60,000 nucleotides of DNA from Cryptomeria japonica (taxonomy: Eukaryota > Streptophyta > Pinopsida > Cupressales > Cupressaceae), in contig NC_081410.1 in NCBI RefSeq assembly GCF_030272615.1, forward strand, positions 224,059,415 to 224,119,414. Reading direction: 5' to 3'. The notes under the pieces were generated by a model, which did no database searches, was not told the origin of the DNA, and worked only from the letters and a program-made list of their open reading frames with translations. This document shows positions 43,716 through 54,750 of this stretch, piece by piece. The position numbers and the translations under genes are program-made. How positions within the stretch are numbered: position 1 is the stretch's first letter; the number at the start of each line of letters is the position of its first letter.

Positions 43716-45084
43716 TATTCTCCCTCTTCCTAAGCATATCCCTTGCATACAAGTCTTGCCTTGTTCCTTACGACTGTGCCTTCTTCATCCAACTTATTCC
43801 TAAAGACCCATTTGGTACCTATTACATTCTTGTGTTCCGATTTGGGTACCAAGGACCATATTGCATTCTTTTCTATCTGGTCCAACTCCTCTTCCATTGC
43901 CTTTATCCAGTCTGCATCAGTAAGTGCCTCTCTAGTGGTCTTAGGCTTGAATTCTAAAATCATACAAGAGTTTTCTTTCACCTTTCTCCTTGTGAGTATC
44001 CATGCATCTTTATCTCCTATGATCTGATTCAGATCATGATGTAGTTTCACATACCTAGGAATGACCCTAGCTGGTTTTGCTTGATTTTCCTCTTCTTCTT
44101 CCACTTCATCTTCTTCTTTACCTGCTGCAGCTTCTATCGATAGGAACACTAAGGTCTTTCTGGTGTTTGCAACTTGTTTCCTTCTTAACCAGTTCCCAGA
44201 AGGCTACACCTGGTTCATCTTCCACTTTCTTGCTACAGGTTTCCTCAGGGGATTCATCAACCCTGACATTGATACTCTCAACAATTTTCTAAGTCTTGTT
44301 GTTGTTGCATTTGAGAGCTTTGCTATTAGTGGAATATCCCAAAAATATTCCTTCATCACATTTAGCGTCAAACTTACTCAGATGCTCACCTCTCCTGATA
44401 TAGCACTTACTGCCAAACACTTTGAAATAACTCACATTAGGAGTTCTCCCATTCTATTACTCTTAGGGGGTTTTGGTCTTTACCTTTATTGATGAGTACC
44501 CAGTTCATGGTATAGACTGCAGTGCTCACTACTTCTCTCAAAAAAGTGTCAGCAACCTTTCCTTGAATCAACATAGTTCTAGCCGCTTCAACTACAGTCC
44601 TGTTATTCCTTTTTGCTATGCCATTATGCTGCGGTGTCCTTGGGGCAGACAACTGCCTCTTGATGCCGTTCTCTTTAGAGTACTTGTTGAATTCATCAGA
44701 AGTGAATTCACCTCCCTGATTAGTTCTTAGGCATTTTATTCTTTTGCCGCTCTCCTTCTCCACCAATTCTTTGAAGGCTTTGAACTTTCCAAATGCCTCA
44801 GACTTGTCTTTCAAGAACGTGACCCACATCATTCTTGAGCAGTCATCAGTAAGAATCATGAAGTACCGATCTCCCTGAATGCTTCTAGTTTTCATTGGAC
44901 CACACAGATCGATGTGCACTAGATCAAGTAGGTTCTCTACTAAAAAAGACTTACCTTTGAACGTTGAGGAAGACATCTTCCCAAGTTGACATTCTCTGCA
45001 TAAAGCATTCTTCCGTTTGTTCAGCAAAGATAATCCTCTTACTGCCTTGATCTTACTCGCCTTTACAATATTATCAAAATTCAT
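43716..45084 (-). pseudogene. Second family B integrase and start of reverse transcriptase
   Basis: 44437-45084 holds the integrase: D in HIDLCGP is present, but the second site reads RTNQGGEF (Asp to Asn) and the Glu site reads NGIAKRNN (Glu to Lys), so two of three catalytic residues are lost. 43730-44149 holds the linker and the reverse transcriptase N-terminus ([30 protein letters not shown]). Stops and shifts lie between. Confidence 0.82.
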
Positions 45085-45824
45085 ATGACAAAGTCTCCTA
45101 TGCTATATCCAACTGTCATCAAACTTTTCCATCAGGCACTGACTAATCTTGGCATTCAGCTGAAATAGGTTTCCTCTGGTCTTCTTACCATTACCAATAA
45201 GTTCACCACTCTTTCCAATTATTCTACAGACTCCACCTTTGAACTCCAGAATGAGTCCTTTGTTGTTCAACTGAGCAACACCTCAAAAGGTTGTGCTTAA
45301 GGCCTTCCATCCAGTAGACATCATCCACACTGTTTTTTCCATTCAGTGAGATGGATCCTTTTCCTTTCACCATGCAAGGTGCATCATTGCCAAACCTGAC
45401 AACACCTCCATCATATTCTTCTAGAGACAAACTTTCTCCGGTCACCGGTCATGTGGTGAGAACACCCGCTATCAATGATCCACTCATTAGAGTTGTCAAT
45501 GCAAGAGACAAGGGCTTTCTGATCAGATCCCTCTTCCTTTACAACTACAAACACTATGTCCTCATTCTCTTCATCCTCAGATTCCTCATCATTAACACCT
45601 TCATCTACTACAACAAGACAATTTCTCCTACCTCATCCTTTATACTTTCTAAATCTTTCCGATTTATCCTTATTGTCATTGTTAGGACAGTCAACAACTA
45701 TATGTCCTATCTTATTACAAGAAAAATATTTTAGAGGACACTTACCTCTATATTTTCTGTTGCCTTTTGGAAGTCTCTTGGGAAGAAGAGCTTCAAACTC
45801 CATCAAAATATCCTCATCATCCAT
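45085..45824 (-). pseudogene. Second family B protease and zinc knuckle
   Basis: Zinc knuckle YFSCNKIGHIVVDC (first Cys changed to Tyr) lies in 45633-45824. The protease site [18 protein letters not shown] at about 45490-45435 is intact, followed by VRFGNDAPCMVKGKGSISLN. A frameshift at about 45285 separates NLL from SVQLNN-type sequence. Confidence 0.78.
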
Positions 45825-46507
45825 GTCTCTGCTTGGCCTAGATTCATAAATGGTGCTGACTTCTTTGTGGAGGAAACAGACGCTCTAAAGGCCGACTCTG
45901 TCTTCTGAACACTACCATCATAGCTATTCAATTCATATGCAATCAACTTTGCAATGATATAGTCTAGAGATACCTTTGTCTTGTTGATGGACCTTAACTC
46001 CTAAATAGAAGCAACCTTGATTGCATAGACCGGTAACAATGATCTCAGAACTTTACTGACAATGGTGGCATCATCAATTGTTCCACGAGTGCTCTTGATA
46101 TCTCCAAGCACAGTCTTGATCCTTATGCCATATTGCTGAATGGTCTCACCTTCAACCATCCTCATGTCTTCAAATTTTCCTCTAAGGCTTTCTTCCTTAG
46201 CCTGCTTGACATGCTCATCACCGCCATAAATGGTTTCTAGTGTGTCCCATACATCCTTAGGATTGTTTTTATCTTGTACATCAATGAACTCAATATCGGA
46301 CAGACTGCTAATAAGGGCTTCCATGAATTGCCCTTTTTCTTGAATCTCTCTTTTCTGATAATCGGTTAGAGTGCCAGTGGGGATTATATAGACATTCTCA
46401 AGATAGCTCCAGTGTTGAGCACCTAAACTCTTGATATAAATCTTCATTCTGTCCTTCCATATTTTGAAGTTATCCCTATTGAACTTAGGACCTTCCCTTT
46501 TCATCAT
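45825..46507 (-). pseudogene. Second family B gag
   Basis: 168 codons from MMKREGPKFNRDNFKIWKDR (46507) to a stop at about 46001, then continuing in pieces to the zinc knuckle. It aligns with 31933-32622. It supplies the comparison showing that the TGA of the other copy replaces an Arg codon. Confidence 0.82.
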
Positions 46508-46564
46508 TAAAGCAGGATCTTTTGCCTCAAGCGGTTAAACTTATATCACCGAGTACCTGGAGTT

Positions 46565-46669
46565 GCTCTGATACCAATTGATGAATAATGATGAACAAAT
46601 AATACCCTAATTGGTACTGAGAGGGGGGGGGTGAATCAGTACAGACAAAAACTTTCTCAACACTTTATC
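46565..46669 (-). promoter_or_regulatory. Primer site and 5' LTR stub of second family B element
   Basis: Minus strand TGGTATCAGAGC at 46565-46576, two bases from the LTR end at 46579. The LTR stub carries the C-tract hairpin (46614-46642) and stops abruptly at 46669, where family C gag leader begins. Confidence 0.85.
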
Positions 46670-46747
46670 ATTTCTTGCCATTGTGTTCTAAGTCTAGAAT
46701 CTACTCAAGGTTTTTAAACAATTGGGAACCTAGGCTTTGATACCAAT
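46670..46747 (-). promoter_or_regulatory. Family C primer site and gag start
   Basis: Minus strand TGGTATCAAAGCC at 46733-46745, two bases from the 5' LTR. Gag ATG is at 46681-46679 in an ACACAATGGC context; only three codons remain before the deletion junction at 46669/46670. Confidence 0.8.
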
Positions 46748-48246
46748 TGTTGAACATAATGTACCACTGAGAGGGGGTGAATCAGTGGTTCCTAAACTTC
46801 TCCCTTTTTAAGGAAACCTTAGAATACCGACTGTTATCCTAAGATCTAAACAATCAAACTGGTAAGACAAAAGAGAATATCAAAAGAGACAATCATACAA
46901 ATGCAACCCACAACACCAGATGTACGAGGAAAACCCAATATGGGAAAAACCTCGGTGAGAAATGCTGCTGGAGACTACTGCTCCAATCCAACCTCACAAA
47001 TGAAACACCGAATTACAAAGATTTAGGGCACCAACCCAAGGAGCATCAACCCTTGCACCAAGCTCCAACTTGGTGATGTAAATTGAAATGCAATTTTGAT
47101 ATAGTTATAGCTTCTTGTTGCAAATGAGTTCCGCAACCCTTGATCAAATAGGTTACTGCTGGTTGACAGTCTTCTCTTCTTTATTAGATCTCACTCTACT
47201 GGTTATGAGATTACTCTCTCTGATTCTTGGCCTCTCTTCTCTCTGTCTGTCACACACACACACACACACACAAAGCCTCAGAGCTCAATTGTTAGACCTG
47301 CTACAGTTTACCGATTCTCTATCACTCCCGATTAAACCCTCTCACCGGTTTGCTTGGTCATTTACTCTGCAAATTTCTTAGAATAAATTCTAAGGGAGAT
47401 GATTCTTCTCTGCACTCAAGCTCTCTTCACACTTTTTCTTCTCCTGAAGCATCAATCATTTCTGTATCGAGCTCTTCTATTTATAATCATGGATTCCCAC
47501 TAAGAATGGATTCAATCACTGCCGTGTTAGGTTTTACCTTCTCCAACTTGATCTGAATCCGATTTGATTTGATTTTCTTTTCCAGGGATAAGATCTTTAT
47601 GACATCGATCAATCACCAACAAAGTTTCGCATTCCAATGTGTGTTTTTTAAATTTGGAGATCTGCACCATGCTTTTCCTCTTTTCTCTATCATTTGCCAT
47701 TAATGGCTTTGCTGTTTCCTTCACCAAATAGGTATGAAGATCAAATATTCTTGCAGGATAAATTCAACCGCTTTGCTAGCTTGCCTTCCTCGAGCCGCAA
47801 TCTTCTGGCATCCTCCGTGACTTGCGGGTTCCTCATTAAGGCTGACCTGCTTGCAAATTTGTTACGTCGATGCACACTCCATCGACATGTGCAATACCTC
47901 CACCTGGTATCCAGTTGTCATGCTTGTTGACATCCACCTCTGCTTGGATTCCTATGTCGGTTTGACAATCTTTGTCAAGCAAGGTAGACTACCAGTTTAG
48001 TTCATCTTACCAGTATGACCATCAAACATCCTCTCTGTTCTGCTCACCGGTTGTTGTGCCTTCATAATAAACAAACAAACTTCATCCCGGGTTATGCCTT
48101 ATCGGTAAGCTTGCTTTACCTATAGATGACCCAAGTAATGTGTACCGATAGCCTTCCTTTTGTCTTGCTCTTCTTATACCGGTCACCACTTCTTACTTAC
48201 TGATGAGTTTGCCAAACCAGTTTGACATCAATGACAACTTAATGCC

Positions 48247-48250
<4 letters not shown>
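46748..48250 (-). repeat. 5' LTR of family C (1503 bp)
   Basis: C-tract hairpin at 46763-46789, TTTTTCCC block at 46924-46960, CA run at 47251-47271. It lacks the 125-bp internal duplication seen in the 3' LTR. Confidence 0.87.

Positions 48251-48333
<83 letters not shown>
48251..48333. repeat. GA microsatellite
   Basis: An almost pure AG run interrupted by three C substitutions. It is the right half of the microsatellite into which family C inserted. Confidence 0.97.
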
Positions 48334-48336
<3 letters not shown>

Positions 48337-48789
48337 TGTTTATGCCAGCAGTGGCGTGTATGCATTGAAACTATATTTATGTTATACCAAATTGTATATA
48401 TGATTTTCTAGTGTGTATGGGTTGAGCAGCAACACGCGTGTGTTTTTTTAGTAATTTTTTATAATGCCAAAGTGCATTTTGGTTTTTTTAGCATGTATAT
48501 GATAATTATTAGTGTGTATATGGTCAAAGTAGAGGCAAAACATGTGACCAATTTGATAAACAAAGACAACCAATAGGATATGCAGTCGGATTGATAGAAT
48601 TCAACATGTGCCCTAGTAGGATAGACTGTGCAATGACTAATGAAGCTGATAAAGTTGATGAAGCCACTTGATGAAATAAAGATGACAAAGCTTGATATGA
48701 TATATGATGATAAAGCTTGACATTGATGCGATCACGCTTGTGGTTGCATGCTGATCTAGCACCATTCGATTAACAAAAGAGATTCTCAA
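48334..48789. other. No gene seen
   Basis: AT-rich DNA with TGATGAAG-type short repeats near 48640-48720. Confidence 0.4.
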
Positions 48790-49860
48790 GGATGTTGAAA
48801 TTGAGGCTACAACTTAGCGAGGATCACCATATTGCCTTGGGTGTGCTTGGACTAGGGTACGCAAATTTCATGTCCAAGATTAGAGCTAATCTCTTATTAC
48901 TTTTTGCACTTTCTAAGAGATGATATACCGAGCATTATACCTTTGATTTTCCGATTGGAGAGATGTTTGTCACACTTGAGGATGTGTACTAGATTATGTA
49001 GATTTCTAACCATGTAGTGCTGGTGGTATACATCAGGGAGGGTGGAGACGTGGATGCTCTGCATTGGGTATTTGACTATGAGGAATTGGAGATTTAGGGT
49101 AGCCACGTCAGCTGGGATAAGATGCATGTGTGGCTTCGTAGGATCAGTTTGAGCAACCGTTGTGGCCAACGTTATCAGTGGTTATATCTATTTGGTCAAG
49201 ATGATCCATGGTGTCTGTTAGATGGGGTAGGGCCATGAAGATGATGATGACCAAGGGGACATGATTCACATGGGGATTTTACTTATTAGCACACTTGTAC
49301 CATGATCTGCATCAGTTTTTCTATCTAGGTGGATGCAATCTATCAACAGGAGTGACACTTTTACAGATGTGGGCTTATGAGCACATTGCGGTTATGAGGC
49401 TGATATGTTACAGGGGGTGCGATGCAACAAATCCATATGTTCATATGTATAGTATGATTGTCTCCTAGCTACAACTAGGGAATATGGAGTATTGGTGTCG
49501 TGTTATTGATGACATTGACATAGTTATCTAGAGGCCATACTTAGATTGTGAGGTTTGAGAGGAGGACATTATAGAGCTTCCATTTTGTTATCAAACTCAA
49601 TGTTTGATAGGTCAGACTGTATTTATCATTCCGTGCCACCTGCTAGATAGGGTTTCTAGGCAATTCAGGAGAGTACAGGGACAACCTGAAGGATCAGTTG
49701 AGTTCACCAAGACATGGCTAGAGATATTATGGTGGGGCTACTATTTATCATACGAGGTAGCTATTGTAGAGTTTTAGGCCCTAGTGCCAATACAATGGGA
49801 CCTTCGTCATGAACATAGCATATGTAAACATGAAAAATGTATATGAGGACTATTTTAGAG
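48790..49860 (+). pseudogene. Plant mobile domain (PMD) protein remnant
   Basis: Plus-strand frames with at least ten stops. Reads HYTFDFPIGEMFVTLEDVY, the FHLPxGEMTxTLxDV signature of the aminotransferase-like plant mobile domain. Then LAHLYHDLHQF, GVTLLQMWAYEHIAVMR (the LLQLWAWEHI signature) and VFIIPCHLLDRVSRQFRRVQ (the VPLICFHIVEWHRPDRVLRQFG region), in family order. PMD proteins occur as host genes and as cargo of plant transposons. This copy has no intact frame. Confidence 0.7.
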
Positions 49861-50710
49861 CCCATTCATTTTCGAGATTGATAGGGGTAGGAGAGACGAC
49901 ACAACAACTCAAATTTGATACAGATAGGGAGAGGCCACCCTAGAGGAAGAGGAGAGTAGGTCGAGGTAGGGGGAATAGAGCCAAAGGGGATGATGAGGGA
50001 TATTGTGGGAGAGGCGAGTGACCACTTGGACCACCGCAAAGGAGAGGTTGTCAAGGTAGACCAAGGCCACCTATAGCATAGGTACATGTAGTCGAGGTAG
50101 AGGTACATGTATAGGTAGCACCTCCATAAGCTTGGGAAGACGGGGGACATGAGCGACAAGATAAGGATGGGAGGGTAGACATGATCAACTATGGAAGAGA
50201 TGGGGGTGGGAGGAGTAGGGCTAGGGAGGATAGGATTCTGTAGGACATGGTCAAGGATGAGGGTGGGGGGATCCAGAGGATGCGGGCACCTTGAAAGCCC
50301 ATATATGGATCTTGGAGGGATAGGTCTAGACATAGGCCACACAGATTGCCGCCTTGAGGGAGTAGGTTCAGACTATGACTACAGAGTGGGATGGTGCCAT
50401 TAAGCGTTGTGATGGGGTAGAGGAGGTTATTGAGTGGGCACAGGCTACCCGACATGGAGATGTCACATTAGGGATGGACTATGTTTATAAGATGACGTAG
50501 GAGATCGCCTATTGGCGATGCCTATACGAGGAGGCTATGTTTACTAGTCAGGAAACATGCAATTTCACTATGATGTCTTAGACTAGGAGCATGGATAGGA
50601 GGCAACGATTAAAGAGAGAGGATGTCATGAGACCTCCTAGGGTAGGTACTACTATAGGGTTAGGAGGGGTTGGACCTTCCAGTGCTCAGAGACCACATTG
50701 ACCATCAGGG
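49861..50710 (+). pseudogene. Possible C-terminal tail of the PMD remnant
   Basis: Purine-rich sequence whose translation is Gly/Arg-rich with stops. Its place after the PMD core suggests the variable tail such proteins have, but no motif proves it. Minus-strand frames here are Pro/Leu/Ser-rich shadows. Confidence 0.3.
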
Positions 50711-52574
50711 TTTGAGGGTAGCAATTCATCCTAGCTCAGTCCATATTTTGTATCAGTGTATATTTTGTATCATGATGTAGACACCTAGGAGTGTTTTTGT
50801 AGCCATTATGATATATGAGATGAGACCTACTCCTTGTGGCGGTTATGTGCATGTGCTTATGTGATTCTATGGTAGTTTTATGTGATAATTCTACGCATGA
50901 TGATTAAATGTGATGTGACGTTTCCATTATACTCATTTATGCAATGCTATGATTTCTATATGTCTTATGATGAGACACATTAGCCTATGTGTAGTAGATT
51001 ATGAAGATTTATGTGATGCATTTTTATTTACGATGTTAATGTAATGCAATTTCTATTTATGTAATGCAGTTGTGTTATATGACTATATGATAATGCATTA
51101 TGCATGATGGACTAAACATGATTATACTGCTTCTATATGATGTTAATGATGTTATCCTATATGATGATGCATGTCCTATTTTGCATATATGATTTGATTA
51201 TGATGGATGCATAATGATGCAATATGCCTAATGTATGCCCCTATCATGTACTAACCTATATGGATGACAAATGTATGCCTATGTGATATGTGCATGAGAT
51301 GATTTATGAGATGCATGACTAACATGTGATAGTGCAGGATGGGCACTAAATGTAATGAATGACTATTATTTTTGAAGTGTCATTATACTCAGTTAGATGA
51401 CGCGTGACTACATGGGATTAGGAACGTGAAAGGATCAGGTGGTGGAAGGTAGAAGATATGAGAGTGACAAGATTCTTGTGCTATTATCATTATTGAGTTT
51501 ATTACGGAAAATGTTTGTGACCATCCCGATATAGGTTAGACCTAGATAGCTAGTGTATCATTTGCATGAAGATCAAACAATTGAAAACAAGGAATGCCCC
51601 TATTCACACTAGACTCATGAAATCCTCATATCCACAAACAAGTGACAGTGTTACTAAGAAATAATCTACAAGAAAAAATCAGGTGACCCTGCCCCATCCT
51701 ATCGAATCTTGTCCGTAGACATTCTTGAGAAGAATAGGAAACTTCACACCACAAAGATCAAGATCAAATAAAACCAAAGACTTAACACTAACAAACACTA
51801 AAATCCTCATGTCATAGATATCTTGCCACATATGTGGAAATGTTTGATCTGGTCACAATGTTGTAACTTGTTAAAGGACATATAACACAAAGATCTCAAA
51901 ATATTGATTTGTTGAAGGCCCAATATTGCTTATGTCTCATCTGAAACTGATTCATTCCATGAAGCTAATACCTTATCACAAAGAAGAGCGGAAACTTTAT
52001 TAATAGATTAGTGATGTAAATAATAATTTTTTTTATTGCGAATTGTGTGTGAAAATAAGGAACGCATGAAAAAGCGATACTCCTCACAACATGAGATGCC
52101 AAAGACCCATTTCCATCACCAGTTCAAGGATATGCCCACCAGTTACCAAAAGAACTTGATTATTATGGGTGAAGCAAAAGGTGACAAAAGCTTATGTATG
52201 GCAAAATGACCTTAGGTAGATCAATGATAAGTCATGATAGGGAAAGACAACTTATTATGAAATGATCATAGGATGTGAGTGTGTGCAAAGTGAAATGAAT
52301 GATGTAGAGTCTTGAAGGAGGGAGAAGAAAAATTCCCTACACATGCCACCAGTAACTTAGTTTTCGCCATGGTACTTGCCCAAGGCACCATTGAAGTCAT
52401 TTTCACCATTGGACAAATTTATTTCTCTATAGTTTTTTTCTCAGAATTGAAAATTTCATTTTTTTTGTCACACGATGCCTATTTGCTAGTTTTTCATCAA
52501 AGTACATTTTTTATTTTTATTTTTTTATGATTTTTCTGTATTTTTGATATTTTTCAATATTTTTATATTTTGAG
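50711..52574. other. No gene seen; ATG/GATG-rich cryptic repeat
   Basis: From 50830 to 51360 the plus strand is dense in TATGAT, GATGC and TAATGC words without a fixed period, typical of cryptic simplicity. The rest is unassigned AT-rich DNA; a T-rich run lies at 52430-52575. Confidence 0.4.
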
Positions 52575-54370
52575 AGATTCTCTAAAATTCTATGTGTAGA
52601 ACTTGCAAAGGTGCATACTGTTGATATGATCATCAAGTGGTTTACCTTCAGGAGATGATAATTGATATACTCTCAAGCCATAAACTATTGTGACAATGTA
52701 GGAGCCTAGCCAATTAGATTTAAACTTATCCCATTTTTCTTGATCTTGTTGATTCTTAGGGTTTTCTCTGAGAACCAAGTCACCTACCTCAAATGTGTGA
52801 GGCTTCACCTTATGATTATATATTTGTCTCATGTGTTGTTAATACGCATTGAGGTGATTGAAAGCACTGTGTCTATGCTCATCTAGCAATTCTAAATCCT
52901 TTAAGTAGGAGACTCTATAATCCTCATGATTGATAAGATTGTGCAAGGAGACCCATAATGATGGTAACTTGATATGGATGGGAAAGATGGATTCAACACC
53001 ATCAACAAGTGAGTAGGGTGTGGTGCTAATAGGTGTATGGACACTCGTGTGATAGGCCCATAAGGTAGGATTGAGTTGGATGTGCTAATCATGGCCAATG
53101 TCGTTGACTATCTTTTTAAGAGTCTTCAAGATAGTTTTGCTAGGCACCTCAGTTTGATTGTTACACTAGGTATAATATGGAGTGGATTTTTTTTATAAAG
53201 TTCACGAACATCCCGGTTATCGAAAGTATCTACAATGATGGAAAGGGAAACACCATACTAGCAGATGATGTAATTAAGGATGAATATTGTGATCTACTTA
53301 CCAATGATTTGTGTGAAGGGAATGAATTTGATCCACTTTGTGAGATACTCAGTGGTGATTATGATTAATTTATAGCCATTGGATGATGGAGGGTGACTCT
53401 TTCCCACAATATTGAGTACCCACTAACAAAAGGGCCATGGTGTAGTGATTAGTTGAAGTTCCTATGCTGGTGTATGTATCATGTCTCCATGAATTTGACA
53501 TTGCTTACATTTCCTGACAAATTTATACATGTATTTTTCCATTGTAGGCCAGTAGAAACCAATCCTCATTAGTTTCTTGGTTAAGGTTTGACCACTAGAG
53601 AGATCCCCACATTTACCTTCGTGGACATCTTGTAATGCAATTTGAGATTCCTCATTTTCTAAACATCTAAGAAGAGTACCATCTAGACCCCGACACTGAA
53701 GGGTATCAACAATAAATGATGTATCGGGAGGTTTCTCGGATGAAGGTATGACATTGGTTGTTGGAGAAGTTGGGTGGAAGGGTGTTATCATGGAGGTAGG
53801 AGAATATATCATTGTACCAAGGGGAATTGGGACCAATAACACATAAGTTCAAACAAAGGGATCTCATATATGGGAACCAAAAGATTACCCACCAAGAACT
53901 AACAGTGGGTCATATTATGTGGCATGTCAATCAAGGAGGCTATTGTAGCCATGATTTCTGTACCTTGATTATTCTCTCTAAATATTTGCTCAAAGTTTAT
54001 CTCCACAAAGTATTTCTTAAAGTTTTCCATCATTTTCTTGTAAGGCAATAATTTCTTGTCTTTAGTCTATTAGTCATTCTTTATTTGTCAGATTACTAGT
54101 TAGGAGTCACCAAAAGCATATAGCTCCTATATCTTCTATTGTACTATATCTTGTAGACTTATAGTGAGTGCCTCATATTCTACAATGCTATTGGTACAAG
54201 GGAAAGACAACTGATAAAAATTTGGGATGTGTTGTGACGTATTCACACATTGCCCCATTACAAATGGGAACCCCCACTTTTTTTGGTGCCTTCTAGGATA
54301 GTGGTAGAGTCTTTTTCTATTAGGCTCTATGTTGAAGAAGTGTAGTTGGTCATGAGCTAATAAAGTCAAG
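52575..54370 (-). pseudogene. Ty3/gypsy RNase H and integrase remnant
   Basis: From 54369: HIPNFYQLSFPCTNSIVEYEALT, an RNase H-type segment of Tat-like gypsy elements. From 53842: LRCLENEESQIALQDVHEGKCGDL...TKKLMRIGFYWPTM...CKQCQIH, the H2C2 zinc region of integrase. 53460-53170 keeps broken core (LNIVGKSHPPSSNG). 53100-52832: PYSLVDGVESIFPIHIKLPS and ELLDEHRHSAFNHLNAY. 52832-52590: HTFEVGDLVLRENPKNQQDQ and NWLGSYIVTIVYG, the integrase C-terminal domain. Many stops; inactive. Its LTRs are not identified. Confidence 0.8.
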
Positions 54371-54750
54371 TCTCTCTCTCTTGATTAAGTGAGGTCAACC
54401 AATTATCAAGGCTTTTGGAATGGATGACTCATCTTTTGCTTGTAGGGCTAGGAATGAAATGAATAAGGCACTAACAGTGACTTCCTTTGCTCTTTCATGG
54501 CATTAACCGCAACTTCCTTTGCCCTTCCTTGGTATTGACTACTGCCTTCCTTTTCCCTTCCTGTGAGATGTGAAATGACGTATGTGAGATGAGGTGTCAA
54601 GTAAGGTCATTTTGGCCATGGCAAGTGAGGAGGTTTGATAGATGCATCCCTTGGATGAAGTTTCGCCGGTTATATAATATTTCCTTGTCATCCAAGAGGG
54701 TTAATTGCATTTTGTTGAAAGGTAGGTCACATAGGGAAAAATTTGACTAA
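54371..54750. other. No gene seen
   Basis: Unassigned DNA. CTTCCTTTGC-type words appear from about 54480, foreshadowing the minisatellite. Confidence 0.4.

Larger units (their letters stand above)
40731..46669 (-). mobile_element. Second family B copia element, 5' LTR mostly deleted
   Basis: 3' LTR 40731-42106, polypurine tract, broken pol and gag, primer site and only the last 91 bases of the 5' LTR (46579-46669). CTTGG precedes it at 40726-40730; the partner duplication was lost with the deletion on its other side. It inserted in family C gag in the same orientation as family C. Confidence 0.87.
26918..48250 (-). mobile_element. Family C Ty1/copia element with two nested insertions
   Basis: LTRs at 26918-28588 and 46748-48250 run in the same minus orientation, each bounded by TGTTG...CAACA ends. 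AGAGA flanks both sides (26913-26917 and 48251-48255), the insertion lying in a GA microsatellite. Internal order on the minus strand: primer site, gag start, [family B element 40731-46669], gag, protease, integrase, [family B element 30490-37751], reverse transcriptase-RNase H, polypurine tract. Many stops; inactive. Confidence 0.88.

Noticed and set aside
49866-50455. Pro/Leu/Tyr-rich minus-strand ORF of 158 codons
   Set aside because: Low-complexity reading of purine-rich DNA behind the PMD remnant; no signal of a gene.
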